From Flexamia atlantica (Eukaryota; Arthropoda; Insecta; Hemiptera; Cicadellidae): 64,000 nucleotides of DNA. The first letter of the stretch is position 1. Every line of letters starts with the position of its first letter. The notes under the pieces are model-generated. The model was not told the DNA's origin and did not search any database. It saw only the letters and a list, made by a program, of their open reading frames with translations. The DNA lies in NCBI GenBank assembly GCA_035578135.1, contig JAQJVK010000029.1, positions 2,505,728 through 2,569,727 of the forward strand, in the 5' to 3' direction. Positions 44,484-56,004 of the stretch are shown here, in pieces. Position numbers and translations under genes: made by a program.

Positions 44484-46120
44484 TGTGGCAGTCTGTCACG
44501 CTCATTTGTTATAGTGCTAATATTTTACTGGCTGGTTAATACGATGCTATAAACTCATAGAATGTTCCAGTAAGTTCCTTGGAAGCTCCGGCTTCTCAAA
44601 AAGTAGTCCTTGTTTTTACTGTCGAATTTTAATTTAGTTTGGAGTTCTGGGGTTTTTATCTAACTTTGGTTTAATAATTTGTGAAGTTTATTACCGAATT
44701 TTAGGCTAGTCAAGTTCTAATGTAGTCTAGTTTTGTTTCTTTGACCATGTTTCTTTAAAATCCCTCCGCCAGGAGGAAGGTGAAGCTCGCTGAGCGATTT
44801 CTCCTCCTTGTTCTCGTCTTGCCGTGGAGCGACTTGTTCATCATAGCGAATTTTTCTGCTTATAGTTTTCTTTACCTTCTTAAATTTTAATTTCTACCAT
44901 CGAAGACTTCCATTGTTCGTCCCTCCTTGTGAGGTATGTAAATAGTTGATTTACTCCATTTAGTAACACTGTAAGTGACTTAAAATGCCATTTTCTGTTG
45001 GGCTAGGTCTGAGGGGCAGGAGACCTCATGTTCCATTTTGCAATTTGTTGCTAAAGTACGTTTATATCTTATAACTCACTTTGCGATATTGTTTCCATTG
45101 TTAATTTTGTTTTATATTCCTGCTGCTGATCTAATTTTTTTTGGAATTTGAGCCCAGATGACTGAAATTGGGTCAAGTTGGTACTTTCTGATCTTGGGTA
45201 ATTTTGTAACTTTAAAGCAAATTTATTGGCCTAGCCCATTATTTATGTTGGCCTAAGCAGATATACAAGCTTATTCAAATCAGTTTTTGCCTTTTTAGCC
45301 ATTTTTTAAGCCTTTCCGAGCTTGTGACAGAACCTAACTTAACTGCGGCTGCGGCCGAACTCTAAGTAGGCCTAATGTGATTTAAAAGTTTTATTACCAT
45401 GTTTGTTAATGTTTTATTGTACTATGAGTTTAGTTCTATCAAGTCAATTGTATTTCTACAAGAAAGTTGAGAATTAATGATTTAAAAAAAAAATAAATTA
45501 GAATTTATGTTTTACTGAAAATTGTTTTGTCATGAGTCAAGGTTTCAAAATTTTATGCATGTTTTTTTGGGGAAGGGATTTTCCCTCAGTATTGTTTTAA
45601 GGGCTCCTTAGTATTTTGAAATTGAAACCTGTCCAGGGTTTCGGGGTACCGGGATTTCCACCTCTGAAGCTGTCTCCGTGCGAGGGGTAACCAGCCTGAA
45701 CTTTGGTCGTTTTCTCTGACGGGGTCCATGCAGCCTATTCGTGTCTTCCGTTGAGCCAACATCAGGGGAATAATGGGGCTTCAATTTGTTTAACCAGATA
45801 AGATTTATTTTAATTTTGTTAAGTAGTAAGATAAGTAGGAGACAAATCAGTAATTTGTTTAACGTAATGTGTATTCAAGGTAAATTAAGATTTTCTGTAA
45901 ATGAGAAGGGGATCCCCAAGTAACACAGGCTAGGCCTAGAACACCAACTGGATGTAGTGAATACTTAGGATAATTCAAGGCCAATTTGTTAGATTTAGTA
46001 GCTTAATAAATTCGAAAGTTTGTAATATTGGACTTTGGGTTTTATTTTAGTACCCAGAGCTGAAAATTGTGCAACTCGCGGTAGCTTATAAAGCGTTACG
46101 TAAATTGACTACCGGAGTTG
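44484..46120 (+). repeat. 3' LTR of element 2
   Basis: It begins TGTGGCAGTCTGTCAC; one base differs from the 5' LTR in the terminal palindrome. It is collinear with the 5' LTR throughout. Confidence 0.92.
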
Positions 46121-47159
46121 ATGCAACATTTAGATTAATTTGTAGATCTGTTTGGTTATATTAGTTTAAACAACTTTCTCGTAAAGTTCTATGTGACCGG
46201 TCTAAGCAATTCGTATACTGAATCTTATAGCTTTGTCGTCAGTCTTATCTACATGGAAAGGTTTTTTATTTGTACCAATTATTACTCCAAACACTCTTCT
46301 ATAAACATAATTAGAGAGTAGGTAAGATTCGCTATCGATTTTGTTTAAACTAATTATTACTGTTGGATCTGCAACTGCTACTAATATTTATGTAGGTTTG
46401 AACTAACCTACTTAAACTAACTAACTTTAAAGGTTTATGGAGGCCATTAAAAAAGGTCATTTTGCCGCCGATCGGGTGGAGTGTACAGATTCAGGTGTCA
46501 TGCTAAAGATGGAATGATGGAAGTTGTAATAATCTATTATTTTTCTTGAGTTATCGGTTTGTGGTCTTCATAGTTGTATTTCAGGATGAAGTCCTTGAAG
46601 CAATCGTCTGGATACTTCCACCCAAGCCGGTCACCGTTTATTTTAGGTGGGCCCTCCCACCAACTTTACCACACAATTGCAAGCCTAATAGGAATTGCAC
46701 ATGTTGCCGAGAATTGAACCCGCGCCGACTGAACGACTTAAAGCTTTTACTCGTCAATAAAACGCCTCAGCAATCACAGCCACAATGCCACCATCCGCTG
46801 AGTGAAAAATGGGTGCATAAAGCCTACACCTACCGGCGATGCAGTGAACCACTTTAGCAAATCTTCACTGATCGCCCACGAAGCATTGAGTGGGCGTGTG
46901 GCGTGAGTGGGTTAGTTCGGCACTGAAAATCTGCCCGAAAACATGAGTTTCTGCTTCTCATGATACGACAGAACTATCCGTAATAAATGTATAATTTTTC
47001 GTTAAATGTTTGTTGAAGAGCTAGGGGAAGGCTACACAGATTAAACGTTAAGACTTTTTTTAATAGCGTAAAAGTCATCTTGAAATTTGACTATTATTTT
47101 CATGGTCTACATATAAAAAGTTCCAAAAAACTGATATCCTTCCCCTAAACCCACTCTTC
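46121..47159. other. Right flank of element 2, mostly unrecognised
   Basis: On the minus strand about 46215-46390 is open for roughly 58 codons without a start (contains YVYRRVFGVIIGTNKKPF). It may be old coding remains, but I cannot assign it. Near 46695, 'gagaattgaaccc' resembles an inverted tRNA B box without a convincing partner A box. Confidence 0.35.
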
Positions 47160-47171
47160 ACCTACACGAAA

Positions 47172-47411
47172 GGCAGCGCCGTAGCTTAGTTGGTAGCGTT
47201 CTGGGCTCATACCCAGCCGGCCCGGGTTCAACTCCCGGCCGCGGCTCTAAGCAGTTTTCACATACGGAAGTGCTCCCGTGGTTCGGAAGTCACGTTAAGC
47301 CGTTGGTCTACCTGCGTAGAAAACAAAAATGCGTAGGTATTAGGCGAAGAGAACTGTCACTTAATTGGTGATCTCCCTCTACGAAAAGCCATACGATACT
47401 TTACTTTTTTT
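47172..47411 (+). mobile_element. tRNA-derived SINE with 12-bp target duplication
   Basis: ACCTACACGAAA occurs at 47160-47171 and 47412-47423. The head has an A box (TAGCTTAGTTGG, 47182) and B box (GGTTCAACTCC, 47225). The anticodon stem-loop CTGGG CTCATAC CCAG reads CAT (47208-47210), and there is a good T arm (CCGGG...CCCGG). Acceptor and D stems pair poorly, so it is not a functional tRNA. The body includes 'gtcacgttaagccgttggtc' and ends in a T-rich tail. Confidence 0.88.
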
Positions 47412-47812
47412 ACCTACACGAAAAAATCAAAGTTCATAACATTTACAGATAAACACCGTCCGAAGAGAAGAAATACAATTGCACGTTTCTCCGTTGTCAC
47501 TAGTGCGGCTGGAACGACGATCGTTGGACGATCATCGTTTAGCCTGCTTTGCATTGTTTGAAGTGACGCTGTTGTCACTCACGCGTTTGCCGGTAGAGTC
47601 ATTAACGTCAATCGTTGGTGTACTGCTTCTGGAGCAGTCATAGTTGCAATAGTTGAAAAACGATTGATTATTCAGGGGACTGTAATGTTTTAAATGACTG
47701 TTGGCGTGTGTTTGTAATCAAAGATGTCCCAGAAAATGCGTTTACGCCTGAAGTTTTATAAATAAAGTTATATTAATTTTAAGATTCTACTTTAACGTTT
47801 TTAATTAAAAAT

Positions 47813-48396
47813 ATCCCCGTTGCAGCTGACCTGCATACTCAGCGAATTTCAAATACAAAACAACATATTTCAATCCAACATAGCAAGATTTTACATGTTT
47901 TGGTAAGCTATAAGAATAACATTGGGAATGAGTATGCAGGTTTGTTGCTACAGGTACATTAAAACTGGTTTGTTTTAATTCAATATTTAGTAGATCTGAT
48001 CTAGAAGAAGCTATTTACTAGGTTTTATCAAGATATGTTGAGAAATAACCGAGATATAGAATTTTATTTATTTCCTATAAGGTTAACATTGGGACAACGT
48101 ACTGCGTTTACCACTTTCAGTATCTCGGTGACCAATGGACATGAAGCAGTGATTCAAAATACAAAACTTTTTGGTTTTTTAGCTGAATTCTATGGTGCCA
48201 ACAAAAATTCGATAAAGTTAATTTTTATGTAAAAAACTCAAAAACCTCATTTTTGGGGGGGTTTATCCCCCTTTACCCCCCCTTCCGGTGGTCCGATCGG
48301 GGTGGTTTACAAAATCGTCCGAGGGATTACATGTCTGTACAAAATTTCAGACAAAATTTCAGGGGGGAGGGACACACACACACACACACACACATG

Positions 48397-48477
<81 letters not shown>

Positions 48478-48604
48478 TGGAACGAATGGTGTTTTTTGCT
48501 TTCGGGGTCCGGGGGCCCCAAAACGAAAAGTTATCATAGTCTCGGGCTTAGGTCTTACCATGAGACCTACGGTAACAGGTTCTTCCCTATAGGGGAAATT
48601 CGCT
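47813..48604 (-). mobile_element. R1 interspersed element, copy C (short form)
   Basis: It has the same layout as copy B, with the hairpin end at the left and AGCGAATTTCCCCTATAGGG reading inward from the right. The variable array is (CA)n plus (TA)n at about 48372-48470. Confidence 0.75.
48372..48470. repeat. (CA)n(TA)n microsatellite in R1 copy C
   Basis: A CA run, then CATGTATATG, then a long TA run ending TACATATAAG. Confidence 0.95.
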
Positions 48605-49323
48605 AAAAACACTGAATTTGGCGGTTGCTTTACGTAAATACGTATTATTTATCATGACAGAAGAATAATTGGTTTACTTTTCCTACTTCCAAAGGGGCTT
48701 ATAACTTCCAAAAAACGCTAGTTATTGGTAAAACACAATCATTATAGTCCCACTTCAACGTCAGAGCTAATTTCTCGTCTCACTTGACTGAATATGGATG
48801 GTAGTTTGAAGACTGAAGACGTCTACTTGAGGTCCTCAACTAAACCAAACAGAAAATGAAACTCGAGCTTAGAAATTCTTAAAAAAGCTCCGAAAACAAT
48901 CTGTCATCAGCTTTCAAATGATTGTTCATTAGTATTTTGAAGAACCCTTTACCTTTTCTCTTATTAAATATATTATAAGTATTATTAAGCTGTGGTGCCC
49001 AAAATGTCTTCATCTTCTCGCTCTTCAATCAACAAATATCGCAATAATTTTGTCTTTAGTCTAATTATTCGCTATATCACATGGTCAACAGTCAAAAACA
49101 ACTGAACGACTACGAACACTAATCGCACTAGAGACGGTGGCCACTGCAACGATCATCGCATCATCGCTCAGCGATTATCGTCCAACGATTCACGTTCAAA
49201 GATCGTCGTTCCAGGCGCACCACTGACAAAGGGCCTTTAGTGACGCGCGGAGAAATGAATCGCGATCGCGCATAGCATAGCAGTTCTAGGGTTAAGAAAA
49301 ATAAAAAAGTTAACTTTTTTTCC

Positions 49324-49524
49324 TCGGTCATTTGAGAAACCCCACATCGACAAGGGGAAACATATTTTAGTGCTTATTACAAAAAAGTACCATGCTTTTG
49401 CAAACATGTTACATAAATCTAGTCTAAACCAAAAACATTTTAAAATTTAATAAATATTATACACATGTATGTATAATGTAGGGGGTACACCTTTATGGAG
49501 ATGTAGGGTTTCTCAAATGACCGA
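49324..49524. mobile_element. 201-bp MITE with TCGGTCATTTGAGAAACC ends
   Basis: The left TCGGTCATTTGAGAAACCC is matched in inverse by GGGTTTCTCAAATGACCGA at the right, followed inwards by ACATC/GATGT. There is no clear target duplication and no ORF. Confidence 0.75.
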
Positions 49525-50814
49525 TATATTATTTTAAATTTGATAAAGGTTTGATCAAATTTGATAAAATCAATTTGATAAATGGTTCATTGCTAAATTG
49601 CTGGTGACTAATTTGTTTTCAAAGGTAACCTATTCAAGAGGTGATTTAAATCCAAGCTTACATGATTGATTTTTTCTATCGATTAATGAAAAAAACCATA
49701 AACGACTAAATGACTTTTTCGTTATCATGAAGCATTCTTAATTTAGCTCTAGCTTATAGCTTTAACTGTCGGTACCTAAAATATTTCCATATATTTTCAG
49801 GAGAGGAGCAAAGATGGATCACCTACAAATACTCGATAGTCTACTAAAAAAAGATTATGACAGAAGAGCAACTCCTACAAACCACTTGAGTGAGTCGAAC
49901 ACATATCTACCTGCATCTTTTACTGCCATATGTACAACGTAAGAAAATTTGTATAGTTATGATCTCAAATATTTTTTCATGACAGGATATATTGAAATAA
50001 CTAATTACAGTTTGTTGACGAGTACATTTCCCAAATGCTTTGAAGCTTTAGAATTCATAGTATTTTTTCACGTTTGAAACAGGAAATTTAGATTGCTTTA
50101 AGACGGTGAGTCAATTTGACTCAACATATATTCAGCAATTCCTTATACCAGTACACATAAATATGAAGCTTCAGAACACGAAACTTGGCAAAATATTCTT
50201 TATATACTCTAAATAATACATACTAAGGAAGGATTTTAACAAAGCTGAAATAAGATAGGAAATAAAATTCTACCATTTTCATTTTTTCACATGAATCTTC
50301 ATGTATATTGAGGGCGTATGCAATATAATCACGAGACAAAAAAAATTTAAATTAGATCCCTCCAACAAACATAAACACATTTAGGTAGACTATCTCTTAT
50401 TTGTAAATTCCACTCTCTAATACCTTTAATACCTCTTAAGACCGGGACGCAGCACTGGCTGCGTATTTTAACCGGAATATGAGTGAAGGATGAGTGTAGG
50501 ATGATTGTGGCGCGATCTCATTCTCTCACGTACGTTCAAATTCACAGCCCAAACCTGGTCTGTAACCTTGAGAGTATAAACATCCCTAAGAGTCGGATTC
50601 TCAAAATTCGAAATTCTTATGGAGATTGGGAAGGGGGTATGAGTTCAGAATAAGTTAACTTAAATCTATTTTAACCCTTCTTCTCTAGCTCCAAAAAGAC
50701 TGATATAATCTTGTGTACGATTGAAAAAATGCCTGTGGATTGAATATTTCACTTTTTCGTCCTTAAGATTCTTTGTATTTTTCCCCGATAATGAAGTAAT
50801 CGCCTTAAATCCCC
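49525..50814. other. Unrecognised sequence
   Basis: No gene or repeat landmark was recognised. Confidence 0.5.
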
Positions 50815-50817
50815 TAA

Positions 50818-51367
50818 GGGTACTTTGGTATTATACGGAGGCCACTTTTTTTAGAGAGATTGTTTTGATGGGCACCAAACATAACTACATCATTAGGAAG
50901 AAGGTTCTTTAATCGACTTACTGTCCAAATTTGACTTAATTGTGATGAACGGTATTTTTGTTCTGCCTCCCAGAAGGCAGCGATGTCAGCGAGGTCGTCA
51001 CTGCCGCTCTCGTCCACACCCGATCGCGCCACCCTTATACAGCGCGCTGCGGCGGTTATATTAGGTTAGGTTATCATAAATATGTTAGTAGGACTTTCCT
51101 CGTTATGTTACGAATCAAACGATACCAGATGAGTCATACTTTCGCCCGCCAAATCCCCTCCGAATAGGCACAGGTCTGGTCGTTGACCGGAGCGCGCGTA
51201 TCACCTGTCAACGGGTTTTGGCGAGCGAAAGTATGACTCATTTTGTATAGTTCGATTCGTAACGAAATGAGGAAACTCCTACTAACATATTTTTGATAAC
51301 CTAACTTAACATAACCGCCGCAGCGCGCTGTATGAGGGTGGCCTCCGTATAATACCAAAGTACCCCG
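50818..51367. mobile_element. Inverted-repeat MITE with TAA flanks
   Basis: GGGTACTTTGGTATTATACG starts the left arm. The right arm ends with the inverse (51340-51366), and the arms continue through CATACAGCGCGCTGCGGCGG and beyond ATATGTTAGTAGGA. TAA lies on both sides (50815-50817 and 51368-51370), which suits PIF/Harbinger. The left arm is interrupted by a poly(A)-tailed insert. Confidence 0.7.
50846..51027 (-). mobile_element. 182-bp retrosequence with poly(A) and 5-bp duplication
   Basis: GCCAC occurs at 50841-50845 and 51028-51032, and the right MITE arm shows the uninterrupted sequence. On the minus strand the insert ends in seven A. Its whole length is open and reads RSGVDESGSDDLADIAAFWE then AEQKYRSSQLSQIW and so on, suggesting a 5'-truncated copy of a coding transcript. 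I do not recognise the source. Confidence 0.6.
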
Positions 51368-51794
51368 TAAGTCTCATTTACTGGAGAACAAATTCCTTGA
51401 GGGATGCAATACTAATATTTTTTTAAACCCCGATAAAACCCAGTGTTATTATTTTTAGTCAAATCTTTTACTGAGGATTTCGCCATACTTTGACAATAGC
51501 AAAAACATCGGGGCAGTAAATGGTAGCCAACACATATTGTTAGCTCACCATGAAAACAGTGAAAACTCTTTTGAGGAAACATTATTATTTTTAATTTCAT
51601 CATGGGGTAGAACAACCAATCGCCACTTTCAGGATGTGGTTAAACGCTACATATGATTAACTCATTGTCACAAAATGGGCCTAATCAAAGTAAAAAAAGT
51701 GTCACTCTTGTCATTCATTGAAGCAATCACATATTTAATCACAAATGACAACAAATATACACATTAAACTAATATCACTTGAAAAGCAAACTGC

Positions 51795-51930
51795 AATGTC
51801 CGCAGGGGAGGCCTGATGGCAGGTAACGTTTACGGTCAGTACCCGATATTCTTGGTAACCAGAAATGAAATTTTCTCTATTTTTTGGCCGGTACCCCGAC
51901 AGAGAGGTGAACGCGATGGCGGTCTTTTGT
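51795..51930 (+). repeat. Dispersed repeat R5, copy 1
   Basis: It shares 'cctgatggcaggtaac', 'ttacggtcagtacccgat', 'attttttggccggtaccc' and 'aacgcgatggcggtc' with the inverted copy at 63085-63222. Confidence 0.75.
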
Positions 51931-52782
51931 CACGCTATTGGTCGATGTGTTTATTAATACACGCAGGGCGGGGCGAAGGCGGGAGTCTATGAGAGAAGAA
52001 GAGGTGGTAGGAAACAATAATACCAACCTAAGTGAATATTAAAAATAAAATCCCTTTGGGGGGAAATCTGAGTAATTCGTGGATTAAAATGCATAAACAA
52101 TCGTCAATGCTATAATTAGCCAACACTTAATAATCCTGCTCCCTTATTAGATCGTTATTTATATAATTAATCCTGCAATAAGATTGTATTAACTGTAATT
52201 ATCTCCCGGTTCCTGTATTTTCACAAGTGAACAGTTGTACATAGCTGTATAGCTGTTAGCGCATTTCAATTTATGAAGGCTCTAATATTGTCTCCAAAAT
52301 TTAATATTATTTGCTATTATACTCGCTATTTGTTATTATATTAAGTTTAGTCTTCAGGGACGATTGTGGTCTAAAAATGTAGGAAATTTTGTCATCTTTA
52401 AAAACATAGCGCATAGTTCGGTATCATAGAACTTTTTTGTAGAATATAGATAAAACGTATTTGTAGATTCAACTGGTTGCGGTTTATTAATAGGCCACAA
52501 AAAATTTAACTTTCTTGTTTTTTTTTTTAAATAAACCTGAATTGATAATTAAACCACCAAGTTTATTTTAAAGGAACAAAGCAACATACGTACCTCATTT
52601 TAGAAGATGATAATAACATCTGGCTTCATATTTTAGTCAAATTATACAAACAATTTTCATTTCAAAAATTCGCTATGAGGCTCAAACGTTCGTTGTGACC
52701 GACGTATTTTTTTCACATGGTTTGAATACTGTACTCGAATTATCTTCCCGCTTTACCAGATTTGCTTTACGAATCTTAGGCT
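51931..52782. other. Unrecognised AT-rich sequence
   Basis: No gene or repeat landmark was recognised. Confidence 0.5.
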
Positions 52783-52932
52783 GATGTCACACGGGGCGGT
52801 TTTTCCCGCAGCTGTTGCACGTTTTTTTGCCGCCCGCGAAGGAAAACCACATTACTTAAATGGAGGCGGGTGCCACACGTAGCGGCTGAAAACCGCTCGA
52901 CTTCAGCGGGAAAAACCGTCCAGTGTGACATC
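52783..52932. mobile_element. 150-bp MITE with GATGTCACAC termini
   Basis: The left GATGTCACACGGGGCGG...TTTTTCCCGC is matched in inverse by GCGGGAAAAACCGTCCAGTG then TGACATC. The interior is GC-rich. No target duplication was identified. Confidence 0.75.
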
Positions 52933-52964
52933 CCTTTCTTCCAGTTGTTTAAGGGAAATAAATG

Positions 52965-53235
52965 GAAATATTTCAAACCTTGATCATATGTTTTGTTACA
53001 AATGTGAATTCGAAAAAGTTCTCAGGTTCTACCACAGATAGTAGCACTTTCGCTGGAATTTCAAAAGCCTCCTGTACCAAGGCTTTTAACGGAATATTTA
53101 CCAAACCCTCAAAACTCACATCTAGAGAGTAATAGCTTTAATTTTATACCAATTATGTGTAGAAAAATTAATTTCTAGAGGTCAATATGCTCTGTACAAA
53201 ATCCCAGAAATTCTTTTAATAATAGATTCTCGCAA
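52965..53235 (+). repeat. Dispersed repeat R3, copy 1
   Basis: Lines such as 'cactttcgctggaatttc', 'ctctagagagtaatagc'-like text and 'gctctgtacaaaatcccag' recur inverted at 59705-60002. Confidence 0.75.
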
Positions 53236-54109
53236 TAAAAAACGGCCATAACTTTTATTATAGTCTATTTCATAGCGCAGCTCGTCCCCTAATTTCTTAA
53301 AATCTGTAGCGAGAGAAGTTACCTTAAATTTACAAAGCTCCTGCCATTTTCGCATATGTTCATTTAGTAAAGTTTGGCCCCCAACTATTTATCAAAGTGT
53401 TGCCTTCATTTTACAAAGCTCGCCCCATTCATTTTTAAAGCCATCTCACACCTTTGTTTAGTAAAGCTCGGGGCCCAATTATTTTAATGGAGGTATCGGG
53501 AGGGCATGGACAGCGCGAACCTACGGCTTCTTACGGAAAGGGGAGGTGATTAAGAGAAGAGAAAAGTAAGAGCAGGGGTTTGGAGGGAGTAGTGTGGGTG
53601 GAATGGGTAAGAGGTGGGCTGGAGCCGGGTTGCTATACTGTCATGGCGACCGGTGAAAGGGCCAGAGCCGGGTGCAAGTGCTTTTTTAAAACATATAAAG
53701 GTTGGAGCCGGGTTGAAGAACTCCCCCAAAATGATTTGAATTGGTTTGAAATGTAAGGAGCAGTTCTGTTCGTATCACTACCCTCAGCGTATTAGATAAT
53801 TATAGATTTCCTGTATAGCCGTAAACCCCAAGAACTGCCATGGATTACAGCGTGATAGTGCATATCTAAAAGTAAAAATACCGTTATGACGGAGTGCTTA
53901 GATTTTATCAAATATTCACAACTCGCGAGCTGAAAAAATTAGGATAATATTTGTAAGTATAATGAAAATAATCATACTTAAAGCAATTTTTTTAATATAT
54001 TCGACGGTATCTTTTAATATTGTCCTTTTAGCGAATTCGTCACACTGGCACAGTTTTTACATGGAAAAATTAAATTTGTATAAATGTGGTTAAAGCCATT
54101 GAATTCATG
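53236..54109. other. Unrecognised sequence
   Basis: Only a local repetition of 'gagccgggt' (53620-53715) was noticed. Confidence 0.5.
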
Positions 54110-54142
54110 GTGTAAAGAAAAAAGATTCTTTTTTCTTTACAC
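54110..54142. other. Perfect 16-bp hairpin with 1-nt loop
   Basis: GTGTAAAGAAAAAAGA (54110-54125) and its exact inverse (54127-54142), flanked by a further imperfect inverse 'ttgaattca'. Confidence 0.8.
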
Positions 54143-54189
54143 TTACACTATGATTGAATTCACCTTGGAAAAAAAACAAAAACATATAA

Positions 54190-54395
54190 CTTAGTGTTTT
54201 GAATTCCTGTCATATGTGCAGTTGTTACCGAGATATCGCCATCGATGTAAATAAACATTTAATATGCCGGCTCGCGATACAGGGCCTGAGTTACCAATCC
54301 AGTGTACTTATTTACATCGATGGATATCGCTTGCGGAAAACACAGTACGTTGCCCCGATGTTGAACTTATGGGAAATAAATAAAACTAGGGGGCC
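54190..54395 (+). repeat. R1 internal fragment
   Basis: 'gttaccgagatatcgc' and 'ggaaaacacagtacgttgcc' followed by 'cttatgggaaataaataaaa' correspond to the R1 interior. It is split by an 83-bp insertion. Confidence 0.6.
54240..54322. mobile_element. 83-bp MITE with perfect 8-bp duplication
   Basis: The 15-bp ends CATCGATGTAAATAA...TTATTTACATCGATG are perfect inverted repeats. GATATCGC occurs on both sides (54232-54239 and 54323-54330). The 8-bp size fits hAT-type transposition. The host sequence is an R1 fragment, so the interruption is unambiguous. Confidence 0.88.
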
Positions 54396-54596
54396 CATGC
54401 GCAAATTGCGCATTTTAATATGGTTTCTGATGTGAGAAACTCATCTGCAGTTAGAATCAAGTGTATGGCTTTAAACTAAACTTTATTAATCAAATTCAGC
54501 TTTTCAATTGAAATTTAAAGGTCTCACCCAAAAAACAAAGGCCAAATTAGGATTTTAAGTTGATTTTACTTGGTTTAAGGCTCCATTTAAATGATT

Positions 54597-54652
54597 GATT
54601 GAAGCACTTCAAATTTTCTGAGCATGCAGATCTGCTGCAACGGGGGTATTTT
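54597..54652 (+). repeat. R1 terminal fragment
   Basis: 'cacttcaaattttctgagcatgcag' and 'ctgctgcaacgggggtattt' match the R1 hairpin end. Confidence 0.65.
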
Positions 54653-54890
54653 ATTTATTGTGCTATATAAAAGATTTTGAAGTCAAATATTTATATTGAT
54701 TTGAATTTCTGTGTAAGAATGTTTACTTCTCGGTGATTTTTTTTAAGGGCGCGAGATACCCTCTATGTTTGTTACCTTAATAATAACGTATTAAAAATAT
54801 TTGGGCGAGGGAAAAGAAGGAGGCATCTCACTTAGGCCTAATTTCAAGTGTTTAACCGCGGTATCTTTGTCGTAATTTGGTTATGTACTC

Positions 54891-54911
54891 GGGGGGGGGG
54901 GGGGGGGGGGG
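54891..54911. repeat. 21-base G run
   Basis: An uninterrupted homopolymer follows 'tatgtactc'. Confidence 0.95.
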
Positions 54912-55798
54912 CATGGAACAAACGAGTTTAACACTGATTACATCGATCACAGAGAAACTACAGGAACTGTCACTTTTAACCGGTTAATCGGTACACCAAA
55001 CATCCGACCGGTTGATATAAATCAAACCATTGATTTTAAGTCAATGATCAAACTGAACAATACAATAAACCGGTATAAAATGATCACCTACCGGTTTAAA
55101 AGTTTTTTCACTTTGCTTTAAGACCAGTGCACGGAATTTCATGAAATTCGATTTATAAACTCTCCTGTCTTATACTGGCAAATTGCAACTGGCCGCATCA
55201 TCTAATTGAACTTATAAATTAAATTATTAGTAATTGAACTTTTTCGAGTGAAAATCGCGTGAAAATCATCAAAGTCTAGGAAAATCATAACACCTTACCT
55301 GCATTTTTTTACAAACTTGTAATATTTCCGTTAAAAAGTGAATTCACTAATTAAAATCCGTTTTTTAATCAGTTTTCGGGCTCTTCGTGACATCCAAAGT
55401 CCGTTCCAGTTGCCGAATTCCTATTTCTGAGGGGTTATTGGGAGTTTCCTTATCACCCAAGACCAACCTCGAAGAAAATGTAAGTCTACCGGTCATCCTA
55501 CTGGTACTTACTCTTAAACCGTTATTTTATACTCCGCGACCATGTGCAAAAGAAATGAATTGGACATCACACTTATACCTGGTTTTAAGAGTCCCCCCTT
55601 CCCACGGTAGTTTTCGTTTTTCTGCGACATAAGCGGCGACTTTTGGAACATCGGCTCCATAAGAGCCCATGCTAAATCAGTGCACATTTTGCGATGTAAG
55701 GTTTCGCGCGGACCCATTTAGCGCCCATATTTTTAACATATCCATACTATGCGATATTATTTAAATAAATTATACTCTAAAGTACTGGTATTGCTTTT
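54912..55798. other. Unrecognised sequence
   Basis: It includes several 'accggtt' words near 54980-55100, but no defined element. Confidence 0.45.
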
Positions 55799-55954
55799 AG
55801 CGAATTTCCCTTATAGGGAAGAAGCTATTACCGTAGGTCCATGGTGACACTTAAGTCCATGATAACTTTTCGTTTTGGGGCAACCAGAAGCAAAAACATC
55901 ATTTGATCGAATTTTTATATATATATCCAACCATCTATCTATCTATCTATCTAC

Positions 55955-56004
<50 letters not shown>

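Larger units (their letters stand above)
34875..46120 (+). mobile_element. Element 2: gypsy-type LTR retrotransposon with extra 3' ORF
   Basis: Near-identical LTRs (34875-36508 and 44484-46120) bracket gag, pol and a third ORF. Only about a dozen differences are visible over 1.63 kb, so it is young. The order RT-RNase H-integrase is that of Ty3/gypsy. No target-site duplication is clear: ACAT precedes and ATGC follows. Confidence 0.93.
47498..49225. mobile_element. TIR element carrying an R1 copy
   Basis: The left end is CACTAGTGCGGCTGGAACGA. The right end reverse-complements to CAGTGGTGCGCCTGGAACGA, and similarity continues into GACGATC...GTTGGACGAT. The terminal CA-TGGTG looks hAT-like, but no 8-bp duplication is visible. 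The interior contains R1 copy C and otherwise unassigned sequence. Confidence 0.65.

Noticed and set aside
46546..46857. 103-codon plus-strand frame with several Cys
   Set aside because: It spans a possible inverted tRNA B-box sequence and shows no protein-family motif.
47172..47247. Functional tRNA-Met gene
   Set aside because: Acceptor and D stems do not pair well, and the sequence continues as a SINE with target duplications.
48253..48612. Open frames with Tyr-Ile repeats
   Set aside because: They are products of the (TA)n array in R1 copy C. The same applies near 2.2 and 11.7 kb.
51059..51075. 'ttaggttaggtta' as insect telomere repeat
   Set aside because: There are only two units, and the inverted MITE arm carries a diverged version, so it belongs to the MITE.
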